A DNA stretch of 64,000 nucleotides from Clostridia bacterium (GTDB lineage Bacteria; Bacillota; Clostridia; Oscillospirales; RGIG577), in assembly GCA_017405765.1 (NCBI GenBank), contig JAFQZS010000050.1, positions 1-64,000 on the forward strand, given 5' to 3'. A model generated the notes under the pieces. It was not told the origin of the DNA, searched no databases, and was given only the letters and a program-made list of their open reading frames with translations. This document shows, one piece after another, positions 1 through 8,722 of this stretch; positions within the stretch are counted from its first letter, which is position 1; each line of letters starts with the position of its first letter. The position numbers and the translations under genes were made by a program.

Positions 1-1356
1 CCTCCGCGTCCTCGCACTCCGCAAAAGAGAAGTCGGAAAAATGTCGCAGCACAAAGGTTGCCGTTCTTTTTTCTCTGTCTATATAGGGATGTATCACCTC
101 ATACGAGCCGTCTGCATGGTGGTGGAGAATATTAAGAAAATTAAGGTTTATGCCGTCCGGTATCGGAAGCGACACCTTAACGGGCACCGAAAGCTCTTCG
201 TTCTCCGTTATTATGCTTTCATTCGTTTCTGCGTCCACGATATCCATTGAAAAGCTCACCGTATTCTTATACATAGTCGGCAGTACATGATCGTTTTCGG
301 CTCTGTCGATTTTAAGCACGACCGACTGTCCCGCTTCGGCGTTAAGCCCTGCGCCGATGACCGAAACGTCGTTTTCGTCAATGACGCCGCTCATGTCGTC
401 GGTCACTTCCACTTCCGGCGTTCTTTTCGCAAGCCGTTCGAGCTTGTCGATCAGTGCGGCGGCCTGAGTATTATGGATATCCGCGGTCATATTTACGGCC
501 AGCTTGTCCGTATCAAGATTTCTCACCTGCTCTATTGCGTCCTCGATCTCTTCAGACGTGCTGTCTTCATCTATGTGCTTTGTAATATCATTCAAAGCGA
601 CTGAACTGTCGGAAATATATATAGGCTCACTCATTTCAGACCACTCGCTGCAAAGCGCCGTTGTAAGGTCGCCGCTTATCAGTTTAACCTTAAAGAAGTA
701 ATACCCCGTTCCCCATTTGGCAATGTATGATGGCGGTAATGATGAATCAGTATTCTTAAAAGTCCTTTTCCTTACGGACATGGAATCGGTCCCTCCGATA
801 TCTACGGGCTCTTCATTCAAATCGGGAGAAAAGAATATCCTGGTCTTTGTACCGAATACAAGCTCGGCTTCATCGTAATCCCAGTTCATCATGAACCGCC
901 CTTTTTCAAGGCTCCAAAAAAGTCCGTAAGCCTCGGGGATACGCTCCGTCGGGGCTATAAACTGCCATGTGTCTGACTTTACCGTATTGCTGCTTGCATA
1001 CTCCGTACCGTCGCCCACAGTCTGTACGGTGAAGTAATAATTTCCGCTTTCTTCAAAATTGCTCACGAAAGAAGAATAATAATAATTATATCCGCTGCCG
1101 TAAAAAGTCATATAAGCTATTCTTACATCTTCTTTATCCGTTTCCCGATAAACAGTTACCTTGTATAGGCCTTGTGACAGACTTGCCGGCATATGCGATA
1201 TAAGCCCCGGAAACGGCTCGCCGTACTCGTTTACGCCCATTTAAGACCTGAAGGCTCGTCGAGTATGGTAAGAGAGGCGTCATCCTGTGCAAAAGCCGCA
1301 GGCGCCATCGTAAGAATAAGCATAACACAGAGAAATATTGCCGTCAGTCTTTTCAT
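1..1356 (-). CDS. Secreted protein, partial and apparently frameshifted
   Basis: The start at 1356 has a ribosome site (AGGGTGATG) and encodes a clear signal peptide (MKRLTAIFLCVMLILTMAPA, then AFA-Q). This frame stops at 1231-1233 after about 41 codons. The -1 frame is open from 1240 to the window edge and encodes over 410 residues of a surface-protein-like sequence rich in Tyr, Thr and Asp (YKVTVYRE, NYYFTVQTVGDG), compatible with fibronectin-III-like or Ig-like strands. The two parts look like one gene broken by a one-base loss at about 1231-1243. Otherwise the second part would start at the ATG at 1238-1240, which has no signal peptide and no good ribosome site. The C-terminus lies outside the window. 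The function is unknown to me; an extracellular or cell-surface role is inferred from the signal peptide only. Confidence 0.6.
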
Positions 1357-1392
1357 ATCATCACCCTGTTTTTTAAGTTATTTGCAAACAAG

Positions 1393-1424
1393 GGAAAAGC
1401 GGCCCCGAAAATTGAGGCCGCTTC
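1393..1424 (-). terminator. Terminator after the oxidoreductase gene
   Basis: On the minus strand an AAGCGGCC / GGCCGCTT stem with an A/T-rich loop is followed by TTTTCCC. It begins about ten bases after the stop codon of the fused flavin oxidoreductase. Confidence 0.75.
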
Positions 1425-1433
1425 ATAAAATCA

Positions 1434-4223
1434 TCAGTTTATCTCGTCTCTGAAGGTCTTTAAGAATGTGCTCTTATCGTAGCGTCCGTAAATAAGCTTT
1501 GCAAGCACTTCCTTCGTGGGAACGCTCGCGGCAACCTCAAAGCTCTTTAAAAGGAGGTCGTTTACGCAGTATGCGCCGCCTATAACGTGTCTTACCGGCA
1601 GATCGTTCCACGCATCGTCAACGCTCGACTGAAGCTTTATCGTTGCAAAACCGGGCTTCCATTTCTTATAATCAAACTCGGTGGTGCTCTTTACCATGCT
1701 CGCCTGCTTTCTGTTGTATATGTAGAGGAACATATCCTGCGACTGCTTTTCGTCAAGCGAGGGATTACCGAACAGGCCGTGAGCAATGCGGTTGTTGTAT
1801 TCGCCTATCTCCACTTTTGCGTCGAGAATCTGAACGCCGTGTCTTGCTATCATCACCTTCGCGGTGTTCCCGTCCTTCTGGAACTCAAATTCCGCACCGA
1901 GCTTCTTCGGATATCCGCCGTCGCGTCCTATCTGAGTCGCCATCTCCGCGCCCGCTCCGCCTAAAAGGAGCGCAGCGCAGTACCATCCGAGCTGCTTCTC
2001 ATGATAGCAGAGGATATACATTACGGCTTCCTGATAGGGGCGCGCGAACGAAGGATCGTGTACGTCGCATGCCGAGATCATTACTACGGGCATACTGTAA
2101 GGCTTTAAGGGTGCGGGAAGCGCCTTCTTTATAGCTGCGGGGTCCGTCATGTAGAGCATATACAGACCTTCCTGATTCGACATCATGGAGTAGCTTATGA
2201 ACTTCTTGAGCATCGGAACGGATGCGGCAAAGCCGAACTCCTCATCCTTTTTTACGAAGAGGTTTCTTGCCGTTTCGTAGCCTGTCCTCGTTGCGGGAGC
2301 TATAACGCCGGAGCGGACAGCATTGCCTACAATATGAACGTCTATTCCCTTTTCCTTAAGCTCGTTGTAAAGAGCGTTGTTCGGCTTTTCGCCAAGCGAA
2401 AGCACTACTGCGTCGGCGGGAACCGTAACGTCCTCGTTGCTCTCAAGATTGGTAAGCACGACGCCGTCGGCCTTTATCTCCTTTAATGAATGGAGCATCA
2501 TAAATTTAACGCCGAACTTCCTAAGTCTCATGGATACGTCGCCCACATTGGTGGGGTTTGCGCCCTGACCCGCTCTCTTTACCATGTCGGCGACAGTCAC
2601 CTTATTGCCGCCGGCGCAGAGAAATTCCGCCGTTTCAAGGCCTGTAAGGCCGGCGCCGACAAGCACGATATTCTTATCCTTAAGCTGAGTCTTGCCCGAA
2701 AGCACGTCCTCAACTGTGTATACGTTGTCGTTTTTAATTCCAGGAATGCTCTCCGGCACTACCGGAGTCGCGCCTGTCGCGATTATTACTGCGTCGGGCG
2801 ACTGAGCCTCTATATCGGCCGCCGTTATTTCTTTATTCAGCTCCACCTTAACGCCGAGACGCTCGAATTCGTTTTCGTAGTAGTCGGTCACCCACTGCAT
2901 ACGCTCCTTGTGCGGAGGAATTTTAGCAAGATTTACAGCACCGCCGAGCTTGTCGGCCTTTTCGTAAAGCGTAACGTCGGTGCCGCGCATCGCAAGCGTC
3001 TGAGCCGCGATCATGCCTGCAGGGCCGCCGCCTACGACTATCGCTTTATGACCCTCAGTATCGGGCTTCTCAAATCCGTATTTGTATTCGCGGCCGAGGC
3101 GCGGATTTACGGCGCACTCGAACGGTACGCCCTTCATCATATCCTGCATAAGGCTTCCGAAGCAGTGCATGCACGATATGCACTTGCGTATCTCCTTCTC
3201 GCGTCCCTCCTGCATCTTTCTGCCCCAGTCCTCGTCTGCAAGCCAGCTTCTGCCGGATGCTACGAAGTCCACGATGCCGTTTTCAACATAGGAATTCGCA
3301 ACCTCGGGTTCGCGGATAACGGAAACGGCGATAACAGGCAGCGAAACGCTGTCTTTAACGGCCTTTATAAGATTGCCTCTCCAACCCTGCGGGAAGGATA
3401 TGGGCTCTATCGAGGTAACGCCCGTCTCATACATACCGCAGGTTACGTCAAGCACGTCTATGCCGAGCTTTTCAAGCTCTTTTGATATCTTTATGCCTTC
3501 CTTTAAGTCGATGTACGGCTCTTTTACGCCGGTCTGATTTAAAAACTCGTCAACGGTAAGGCGAACGCTTATCGGGAAATCGGGGCCGCACTTTTCGCGT
3601 ATTCCCTTTATTATCTCGGTGATAAAGCGCATACGGTTCTCAAAGCTGCCGCCGTATTCGTCGTCGCGCTTATTAGTATAGGGGCTTAAAAACTGATTGA
3701 TAAGATAACCGTGAGCGGCGTGTATCTCAACGCCGTCGCAGCCGGCCTTCTTAACTCTTACGGCGCCGTCTATGAACTGCCCGACGAGCTCTTTTACTTC
3801 GCTGTTCTCAAGCGCTCTCGTGGGCTGACGTGAAAGCTTGCACTCGATAGCGGAAGGGGCGGTGCAAAATGGCTCGGAATTGAGCTTTATCATTCCCTCG
3901 CGGCCGGGATGCTGCAGCTGGATGAATATCTTCGTGCCGTGTCTCTGAACGGCCTGAGCAAGACGCGAGAGCGGCTCGATATGTCTGTCCTTCGTTACGG
4001 AAAGCTGACAGAGCGCGCCGGGACCGTGCTCGTCGTTTATACGGGTGATGCCTGTTATGATAAGTCCCGCGCCGCCCTTTGCGCGCGCCTCGTAGTAGGC
4101 TATCATATCCTCTGACGGGGTACCGTCAAGATTGGCAAGACCGTGCTCCATAGCCGTCATTACGAGACGGTTCTTTATCTTTAGTTTTCCTATTTTTCCT
4201 TCCTCAAAAAGCTTTGAATACAT
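1434..4223 (-). CDS. Old-yellow-enzyme-type NADH:flavin reductase fused to an acetoacetate-decarboxylase domain
   Basis: 929 residues. Residues 1-340 are an FMN TIM barrel of the 2,4-dienoyl-CoA reductase / 2-enoate reductase type (HAAHGYLINQF at about 168-178, then a YGGSFENR motif). Cys348, Cys351, Cys354 and Cys370 fit a [4Fe-4S] site, but the spacing (x2, x2, x15) differs from the usual x2-x3-x11. Residues about 393-650 hold FAD (GGGPAG) and NAD(P) (GAGLTG) Rossmann folds. The usual family length is about 650-680. Residues about 670-929 instead match acetoacetate decarboxylase: a DPAAIKKALPAPL start, GYPKKLG with the Lys773-Lys774 pair equivalent to the Schiff-base lysines, and a WNDLPVRHV stretch near the end. 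By family it should reduce activated C=C bonds; a linked decarboxylation is inferred. The ATG has an ideal GGAGGTG site. It has its own promoter and terminator, so it is probably monocistronic. Confidence 0.88.
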   Translation of the reverse strand: MYSKLFEEGKIGKLKIKNRLVMTAMEHGLANLDGTPSEDMIAYYEARAKGGAGLIITGITRINDEHGPGALCQLSVTKDRHIEPLSRLAQAVQRHGTKIFIQLQHPGREGMIKLNSEPFCTAPSAIECKLSRQPTRALENSEVKELVGQFIDGAVRVKKAGCDGVEIHAAHGYLINQFLSPYTNKRDDEYGGSFENRMRFITEIIKGIREKCGPDFPISVRLTVDEFLNQTGVKEPYIDLKEGIKISKELEKLGIDVLDVTCGMYETGVTSIEPISFPQGWRGNLIKAVKDSVSLPVIAVSVIREPEVANSYVENGIVDFVASGRSWLADEDWGRKMQEGREKEIRKCISCMHCFGSLMQDMMKGVPFECAVNPRLGREYKYGFEKPDTEGHKAIVVGGGPAGMIAAQTLAMRGTDVTLYEKADKLGGAVNLAKIPPHKERMQWVTDYYENEFERLGVKVELNKEITAADIEAQSPDAVIIATGATPVVPESIPGIKNDNVYTVEDVLSGKTQLKDKNIVLVGAGLTGLETAEFLCAGGNKVTVADMVKRAGQGANPTNVGDVSMRLRKFGVKFMMLHSLKEIKADGVVLTNLESNEDVTVPADAVVLSLGEKPNNALYNELKEKGIDVHIVGNAVRSGVIAPATRTGYETARNLFVKKDEEFGFAASVPMLKKFISYSMMSNQEGLYMLYMTDPAAIKKALPAPLKPYSMPVVMISACDVHDPSFARPYQEAVMYILCYHEKQLGWYCAALLLGGAGAEMATQIGRDGGYPKKLGAEFEFQKDGNTAKVMIARHGVQILDAKVEIGEYNNRIAHGLFGNPSLDEKQSQDMFLYIYNRKQASMVKSTTEFDYKKWKPGFATIKLQSSVDDAWNDLPVRHVIGGAYCVNDLLLKSFEVAASVPTKEVLAKLIYGRYDKSTFLKTFRDEIN

Positions 4224-4293
4224 TTGCGCACCTCCGAAAATTTTTAAAGTTTATGCCATGATCCGACACCGGTTTTCAAATGTTATTTTATTT

Positions 4294-4322
4294 ATTGTAC
4301 CATATTATGAAAATCAGTACAA
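4294..4322 (-). promoter_or_regulatory. Promoter of the fused flavin oxidoreductase gene
   Basis: On the minus strand TTGTAC (4322-4317) and TACAAT (4299-4294) are separated by 17 bases, about 70 bases before the ATG. This is a sigma-A-type core promoter. Confidence 0.6.
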
Positions 4323-4340
4323 TAATTTTTACTTTAAATG

Positions 4341-4381
4341 TGAAAAAAAGATAAAAGCTTTTAAGCCTTTATCTTTTTATC
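4341..4381 (-). terminator. Terminator after the S41 protease gene
   Basis: A minus-strand hairpin (AAAGATAAAGGC / GCTTTTATCTTT) is followed by a run of eight T and starts next to the S41 stop codon. Confidence 0.75.
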
Positions 4382-5602
4382 TTATTCGCCTTCCAGTATA
4401 TCGAGCGCGGCGCGCATCTGCGGGTCTTCGTTCTCGTTAAGCGCGAATATATGTCTCCTCTGCTCGTCGGAGAGCTCTACTACGACGTCGGGCTCTATGC
4501 CCACGCCTTCAAAATTCGCTCCCGAAGCCGTATAATACATCTCCGTAACTATTGATATCACGCTTCCGTCGCTTAACGGGAAAGTTGAAATGGCGCAGCC
4601 CTTTCCGTACGTCCTCGTGCCGACTATCAGCGCCTTATTATAATCCCTCAGAGAACCCGCGAACAGCTCCGACGCGCTGGCAGTCGATTCGTTAACAAGC
4701 ACGCACATCGGAACGTCTATCTCTTTTGAATCGGAGGCATACACTTTTTCGTGTCCTTCTTTATCTACAAGTTTTACTATATCGCCCTCGGGCAGTATCT
4801 CGTCAAGTACGCTGACTATGCTCTGAAGCCCGCCGCCTGTATTGTTCCTTAAATCGAATATTATACCCGAGAGTCCTGCGCCGTTTGTCAGTTTATCAAG
4901 CTCGTTTAATGCGTCGGTAAAACCGTCGTATGTTACGTCGTTGAAGCTTCTTATGCGTATGTAGCCTATATTCCCCTCAAGCATCCTAAAGTTTACGGCG
5001 TCAACATCTATCGTTTTTCGCGTTATAACAAAGGAAAGCTCTTCCTCTCCCCTTAAAACGTCAAGCTGCACGTCGGTATCAGCCTCTCCCAGCACAAGGT
5101 CAACTCCGTTTTGATATCCCACCTCGTAAACGCTCGTGCCGTCAACTCCGATTATTATATCGCCCGTGAGAAGTCCCGCCTCTTTTGCGGGGGAATCCTC
5201 GTATACTTCGATTATTTCTATGAGGTCGTCATCAGTCGCCGTAGCGGTAACGCCTATACCGGTAAAATGCCCCTCGGTTTCTTCGTTCTGACGCTTTCTC
5301 CCCTCGGCATTCGTATAATAAGAATATCTGTCGCCCAGCGCACGGATATACATAAACAGCGCTACGTCCTCCATATTTTCATGATCGACGACAGTTTCCC
5401 CCTCCGGATTTATATAATAATTGTCTACAATGGCGTTTATTTCGCTTACCTTTGATGCAAGGCCCGAATTATGCGAGGTGAACGCCGATGCCGACGCGCC
5501 CGATTTGAAAAAAAATCCGCACGCCGCTGCCGTTACGATACATACGAGTAGCATGGCCCAGATCAAAGTACCTATGCTTACTTTTTTTCTGTCGTTATTC
5601 AT
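4382..5602 (-). CDS. S41-family carboxyl-terminal processing protease with PDZ domain
   Basis: 406 residues. One N-terminal membrane segment (about 11-32) anchors the protein so that the rest lies outside the membrane. A PDZ domain covers about 110-195 (GIGVTAT, SPAKEAGLLTGDII). The S41 domain follows, with the STASASE motif (catalytic Ser about 309) and the TYGKG lysine about 334, the 25-residue Ser-Lys spacing of Prc/CtpA proteases. By family it trims or degrades exported proteins. It follows the M23 peptidase and FtsEX genes on the same strand but is separated by a possible terminator hairpin, so partial co-expression is likely. Its closeness to an FtsEX-M23 set suggests a role in controlling wall hydrolases; that is inference. 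Confidence 0.9.
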   Translation of the reverse strand: MNNDRKKVSIGTLIWAMLLVCIVTAAACGFFFKSGASASAFTSHNSGLASKVSEINAIVDNYYINPEGETVVDHENMEDVALFMYIRALGDRYSYYTNAEGRKRQNEETEGHFTGIGVTATATDDDLIEIIEVYEDSPAKEAGLLTGDIIIGVDGTSVYEVGYQNGVDLVLGEADTDVQLDVLRGEEELSFVITRKTIDVDAVNFRMLEGNIGYIRIRSFNDVTYDGFTDALNELDKLTNGAGLSGIIFDLRNNTGGGLQSIVSVLDEILPEGDIVKLVDKEGHEKVYASDSKEIDVPMCVLVNESTASASELFAGSLRDYNKALIVGTRTYGKGCAISTFPLSDGSVISIVTEMYYTASGANFEGVGIEPDVVVELSDEQRRHIFALNENEDPQMRAALDILEGE

Positions 5603-5645
5603 ATATCATTTGCCTTTCAAATATTATTTGACTCTTAAAAAGTTA

Positions 5646-5673
5646 TACGCCGCATATATCCATACGCGGCGTA
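5646..5673 (-). terminator. Hairpin between the M23 and S41 genes
   Basis: Perfect 8-bp stem TACGCCGC / GCGGCGTA, followed on the minus strand by AACTTTTTAA. A weak terminator or processing hairpin that may reduce read-through from the ftsEX-M23 operon into the protease gene. Confidence 0.5.
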
Positions 5674-5695
5674 CTTAGGATTTAGTTCTACGGAT

Positions 5696-6874
5696 CTATT
5701 TGAAATAACTCATGGGATTGACGAGCGAGCCGTTTATTCTTATCTCAAAATGGAGATGATTGCCGGTAGCGTATCCCGTAGAGCCCACCGTTCCGACCTG
5801 CTGTCCTTTCGTTACCGTCTGCCCCGTCGAAACGCTTCTCGAGCTCATATGAGCGTAAAGCGTCGTCCTGCCGCCGCCGTGGTCAATGACCACGTAGTTT
5901 CCGTATGCCCCGTTCCGCGTGGATGTGATAACGGTACCGGCGTTTGCCGCCACTATTTTGGTACCTTTCGGCGCGGGCAGGTCTACGCCCGTATGAAGCT
6001 TGTAAACTTTAAGCGTCGGATGAAAGCGCATTCCGAAAGGAGACGATATCGTTGAGTATCCCGGAAGCGGCCAACCGAACACGCCTCCGACGTATTCCTT
6101 CGCGGCCTGCGTTTTCTTCTGTTCGGCTAAGATCCTGTCTATTTCGGCCTGCACCTGATTTGCTTCTTTTTCTGCTATGGAATACTGCTCCTTCAAATAC
6201 GCCTCGTCATTCGTAAGCTTATCTATTATCGCCTGGCTTTCGGCGCTTCTCTGCTGAAGCTCCTGCTGCTTTTCAACGATCTGGGCTTTTGCGTCCTCAG
6301 TTTCGGAGAGGCTGGTCTCAAGTTCGGCCTTTGCGGCCTTAAGCTGCGCGCTCGTGGCCTTCATATCATCAATAAGGCGGTTGTCGCGCTCCATTATGCT
6401 TGTTACAAATTCCATGCGCGTAAGAAACGCAAAATATGAAGTTGATTCTAAAAGCACCTCAAGATATGACGACTCTCCGTCCTCATACATTACGCGAACG
6501 CGCCCTTTAAACTGCGCTATCTGATTGTCAAGCTTTATCTGAAGCTCATCTATCTCCGTCTGCTTCTCGCTTATCTGAGTCTCATAATCGGCAATAAGCG
6601 CGTTTAAAGTCTTGATCTCCTGCTCGGTAAGCGCTATCTCCTGCTCAAGCTTATCTTTATACGCCATTTCATTGCTTTTGTCGTTTTTTATGGCGTTTAT
6701 CTCATTCTGGATTTTCGATTTTTGTGAAGCCAGTGACGTAAGCTGATTTTTCTTTGATGAAATGTCATTCGCTGCAGACGCAGAGAAGTTCGTAGCCATT
6801 GGCAGAACGGCCATAATAAGGAAGGCAACAACGATCACTATTGCAATAACAGCTATCCACTTCTTCTTTTTCAT
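5696..6874 (-). CDS. M23-family (LytM-type) murein hydrolase activator with coiled coil
   Basis: 392 residues. An N-terminal membrane segment or signal anchor (about 6-25) is followed by a long coiled coil (about 35-265, with many K, E, Q and L heptads such as LEQEIALTEQEIKTLNALI). An M23/LytM domain follows (about 270-390) with zinc-site motifs FGMRFHPTL..LHTGVDL, the catalytic YAHM and HLHFEI, so the metallopeptidase site looks intact. It lies 15 bases downstream of ftsX on the same strand. In Firmicutes FtsEX activates a coiled-coil peptidoglycan hydrolase in this position (EnvC/PcsB/CwlO-like logic), so it is the likely partner. The ribosome site is AGGAGGT. Confidence 0.92.
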   Translation of the reverse strand: MKKKKWIAVIAIVIVVAFLIMAVLPMATNFSASAANDISSKKNQLTSLASQKSKIQNEINAIKNDKSNEMAYKDKLEQEIALTEQEIKTLNALIADYETQISEKQTEIDELQIKLDNQIAQFKGRVRVMYEDGESSYLEVLLESTSYFAFLTRMEFVTSIMERDNRLIDDMKATSAQLKAAKAELETSLSETEDAKAQIVEKQQELQQRSAESQAIIDKLTNDEAYLKEQYSIAEKEANQVQAEIDRILAEQKKTQAAKEYVGGVFGWPLPGYSTISSPFGMRFHPTLKVYKLHTGVDLPAPKGTKIVAANAGTVITSTRNGAYGNYVVIDHGGGRTTLYAHMSSRSVSTGQTVTKGQQVGTVGSTGYATGNHLHFEIRINGSLVNPMSYFK

Positions 6875-6889
6875 GTTTACCTCCTTTTA

Positions 6890-7777
6890 TCAGACTTTGA
6901 GGTATTTCCTTATCGCAAATGCGCTGCCTATAACGCCTATCAGTATTCCCACTCCATAGAATATAAGCGCAAGCGTTCCGCTCATCGCACCGAAATCAAG
7001 CAGCTTAACAATATTTATGCCCTCAAATACGTTGTCAACAAAATATGTATATAAGTACCACGAGCAAAAATATGCAAGAGTTGCCGCAAGAAGCCCGATT
7101 ATAAGACCCTCGATGACAAACGGCCACCTAATGAACCAGTTCGTCGCGCCCACGAATTTCATTATGTTTATCTCCTTGCGCCGCGCAACAGTGGCAAGGC
7201 GTATCGTATTGTATATAATGAATACGGAAAGCGCAAGAAGTATAATGAAAAAGGCAAATGCCGCTATCGAAAATACGTTTCTTAGGCTGATTATATTATT
7301 CGTAACAAATTCGTTATGACGTACCTTGATAACGCCGGGGATCATTTTTACCGATTCGGCAACAGCGCCGCTGTCCTCGATATCGTCTACAAAAATTCTG
7401 TAAGAATGGCGTAACGGGTTGTCGCTCTCAAGCTCGGCCATGATATCATCCGCGCCCTCCAGCTGTCCCTCAAATGTCTTTAAAGCCTCGGAATTCGATA
7501 CGAATATGCTCTCCTTTACATGAGGAACGGCGTCAATGACATATTTCAAGTCCTGCGCCTCTTCCAAAGTGAGCACCTCGTCTACAAATGCAACTATCTC
7601 GTCTTGTTCCTCTATATTTTTAAGATTTAAGTCTATATTTTCAGTAGTTAAAATAAATATACCTATTATGACAAGACACGAAAGCAGTATCGCTATCGAC
7701 GCTATACCCATAAAGCCCTGTGTGAAGGTGTTTTTCAGACCTTCTTTAATAAAGTAAAATGCGTTTATTCTTTTCAT
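6890..7777 (-). CDS. ftsX: Cell-division protein FtsX, permease-like
   Basis: 295 residues with the FtsX layout: a membrane segment at about 20-45, an extracellular domain at about 50-160 (EEQDEIVAFVDEVLTLEEAQ), then three C-terminal membrane segments around a cytoplasmic loop (NTIRLATVARRKEINIMKFVGAT). It forms the membrane part of the FtsEX complex that controls septal wall hydrolysis. Its ATG overlaps the end of ftsE by 4 bases (ATGA), indicating translational coupling, and the M23 hydrolase follows directly. The start is fixed by that overlap. Confidence 0.95.
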   Translation of the reverse strand: MKRINAFYFIKEGLKNTFTQGFMGIASIAILLSCLVIIGIFILTTENIDLNLKNIEEQDEIVAFVDEVLTLEEAQDLKYVIDAVPHVKESIFVSNSEALKTFEGQLEGADDIMAELESDNPLRHSYRIFVDDIEDSGAVAESVKMIPGVIKVRHNEFVTNNIISLRNVFSIAAFAFFIILLALSVFIIYNTIRLATVARRKEINIMKFVGATNWFIRWPFVIEGLIIGLLAATLAYFCSWYLYTYFVDNVFEGINIVKLLDFGAMSGTLALIFYGVGILIGVIGSAFAIRKYLKV

Positions 7778-8451
7778 TCCTGCCCGACACCAACCTTATC
7801 GTAAAGAATCTGTCCTCCGTCAAGCTGAATAACGCGTTTTTTCATTCGTCTCACAAGACTGAGCTCGTGCGTTACGACGATTATAGTTGTGCCGCGATCG
7901 TTTATCGCCTGGAAAAGGTCCATTATTTCACGCGACATATTTGGGTCTACGTTACCTGTAGGCTCATCCGCGATAAGTATCGACGGCGAGTTTATTATCG
8001 CTCTGGCTATGGCCACACGCTGCTGTTCACCGCCAGAAAGCTGCGTGGGATAAGCCTTCGCCTTATGCGAAAGCCCCACGAGCGAAAGCACATGAGGCAC
8101 TCTTGCCCTTATCTCCTTAGCCGGCGCGTTTACTATGCGCATGGCAAAAGCCACGTTTTCATATACCGTTTTATTGTCGATAAGCCTGAAATCCTGAAAG
8201 ACTACGCCCACCGTTCTGCGAAGATACGGTATCTGGCTGTTTCTTAAAGTCTTAAGCCTATATTTATTTACTACGACCTCGCCGGAGTCAAACGCTTCCT
8301 GGCGTGTTATAAGTTTAGTTATTGTAGTTTTTCCTGCGCCCGAAGTGCCGATTATGAACACAAATTCGCCCTGATCTATTCTGAAACTAACATTTTCAAG
8401 AGCCTTTGTGCCGTTTGCATACGTCTTGGTGACCTTGTTGAACAGTACCAT
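7774..8451 (-). CDS. ftsE: Cell-division ATP-binding protein FtsE
   Basis: 225 residues. Walker A GTSGAGKTT, signature LSGGEQQR, Walker B ILIADEPTGNVDP and the H-loop VTHE are all present, so it should be an active ATPase. It powers FtsX. The start at 8451 is chosen over an upstream in-frame start because MVLFNKVTKTY is the usual FtsE N-terminus and a GGGGG-rich ribosome site lies just before it. First gene of the ftsE-ftsX-M23 operon, with a good promoter about 90 bases upstream. Confidence 0.95.
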   Translation of the reverse strand: MVLFNKVTKTYANGTKALENVSFRIDQGEFVFIIGTSGAGKTTITKLITRQEAFDSGEVVVNKYRLKTLRNSQIPYLRRTVGVVFQDFRLIDNKTVYENVAFAMRIVNAPAKEIRARVPHVLSLVGLSHKAKAYPTQLSGGEQQRVAIARAIINSPSILIADEPTGNVDPNMSREIMDLFQAINDRGTTIIVVTHELSLVRRMKKRVIQLDGGQILYDKVGVGQE

Positions 8452-8518
8452 TTTAAGACCCCCTTTTGCCCTGCAAAACCGCAGTATACAAACAAGCGTT
8501 TTTTCACCGATTATCGCT

Positions 8519-8547
8519 ATTATAATAATTATGCGCCGACTTTTCAA
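8519..8547 (-). promoter_or_regulatory. Promoter of the ftsEX operon
   Basis: Minus-strand TTGAAA (8547-8542), 17-base spacer, TATAAT (8524-8519), 68 bases before the ftsE ATG. Confidence 0.65.
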
Positions 8548-8653
8548 GCAAAAAAGCGCTTAAAGCCGCAAAATTCACATAACATTCACAAAAAGAAACT
8601 TTTTATTCATAATTATGCCTCGTAATTCGTTATAAGATAAAAAACGCGATATT

Positions 8654-8687
8654 AAAAAAGAACGCGAGATCTCCCCGCGTTCTTTAA
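8654..8687 (-). terminator. Terminator after the CdaR-type regulator gene
   Basis: Stem AAAGAACGCG / CGCGTTCTTT with a T-run on the minus strand. The symmetric A/T flanks could also stop plus-strand transcription. Confidence 0.8.
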
Positions 8688-8722
8688 AGCATCTTAAAAT
8701 ACTTAGCTTATCGTTCGATTTA

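Noticed and set aside
2490-3485. A 331-residue open frame on the plus strand opposite the flavin reductase
   Set aside because: It is a shadow of the GC-biased codon pattern of the real gene, has no ribosome site and shows no recognisable motif.
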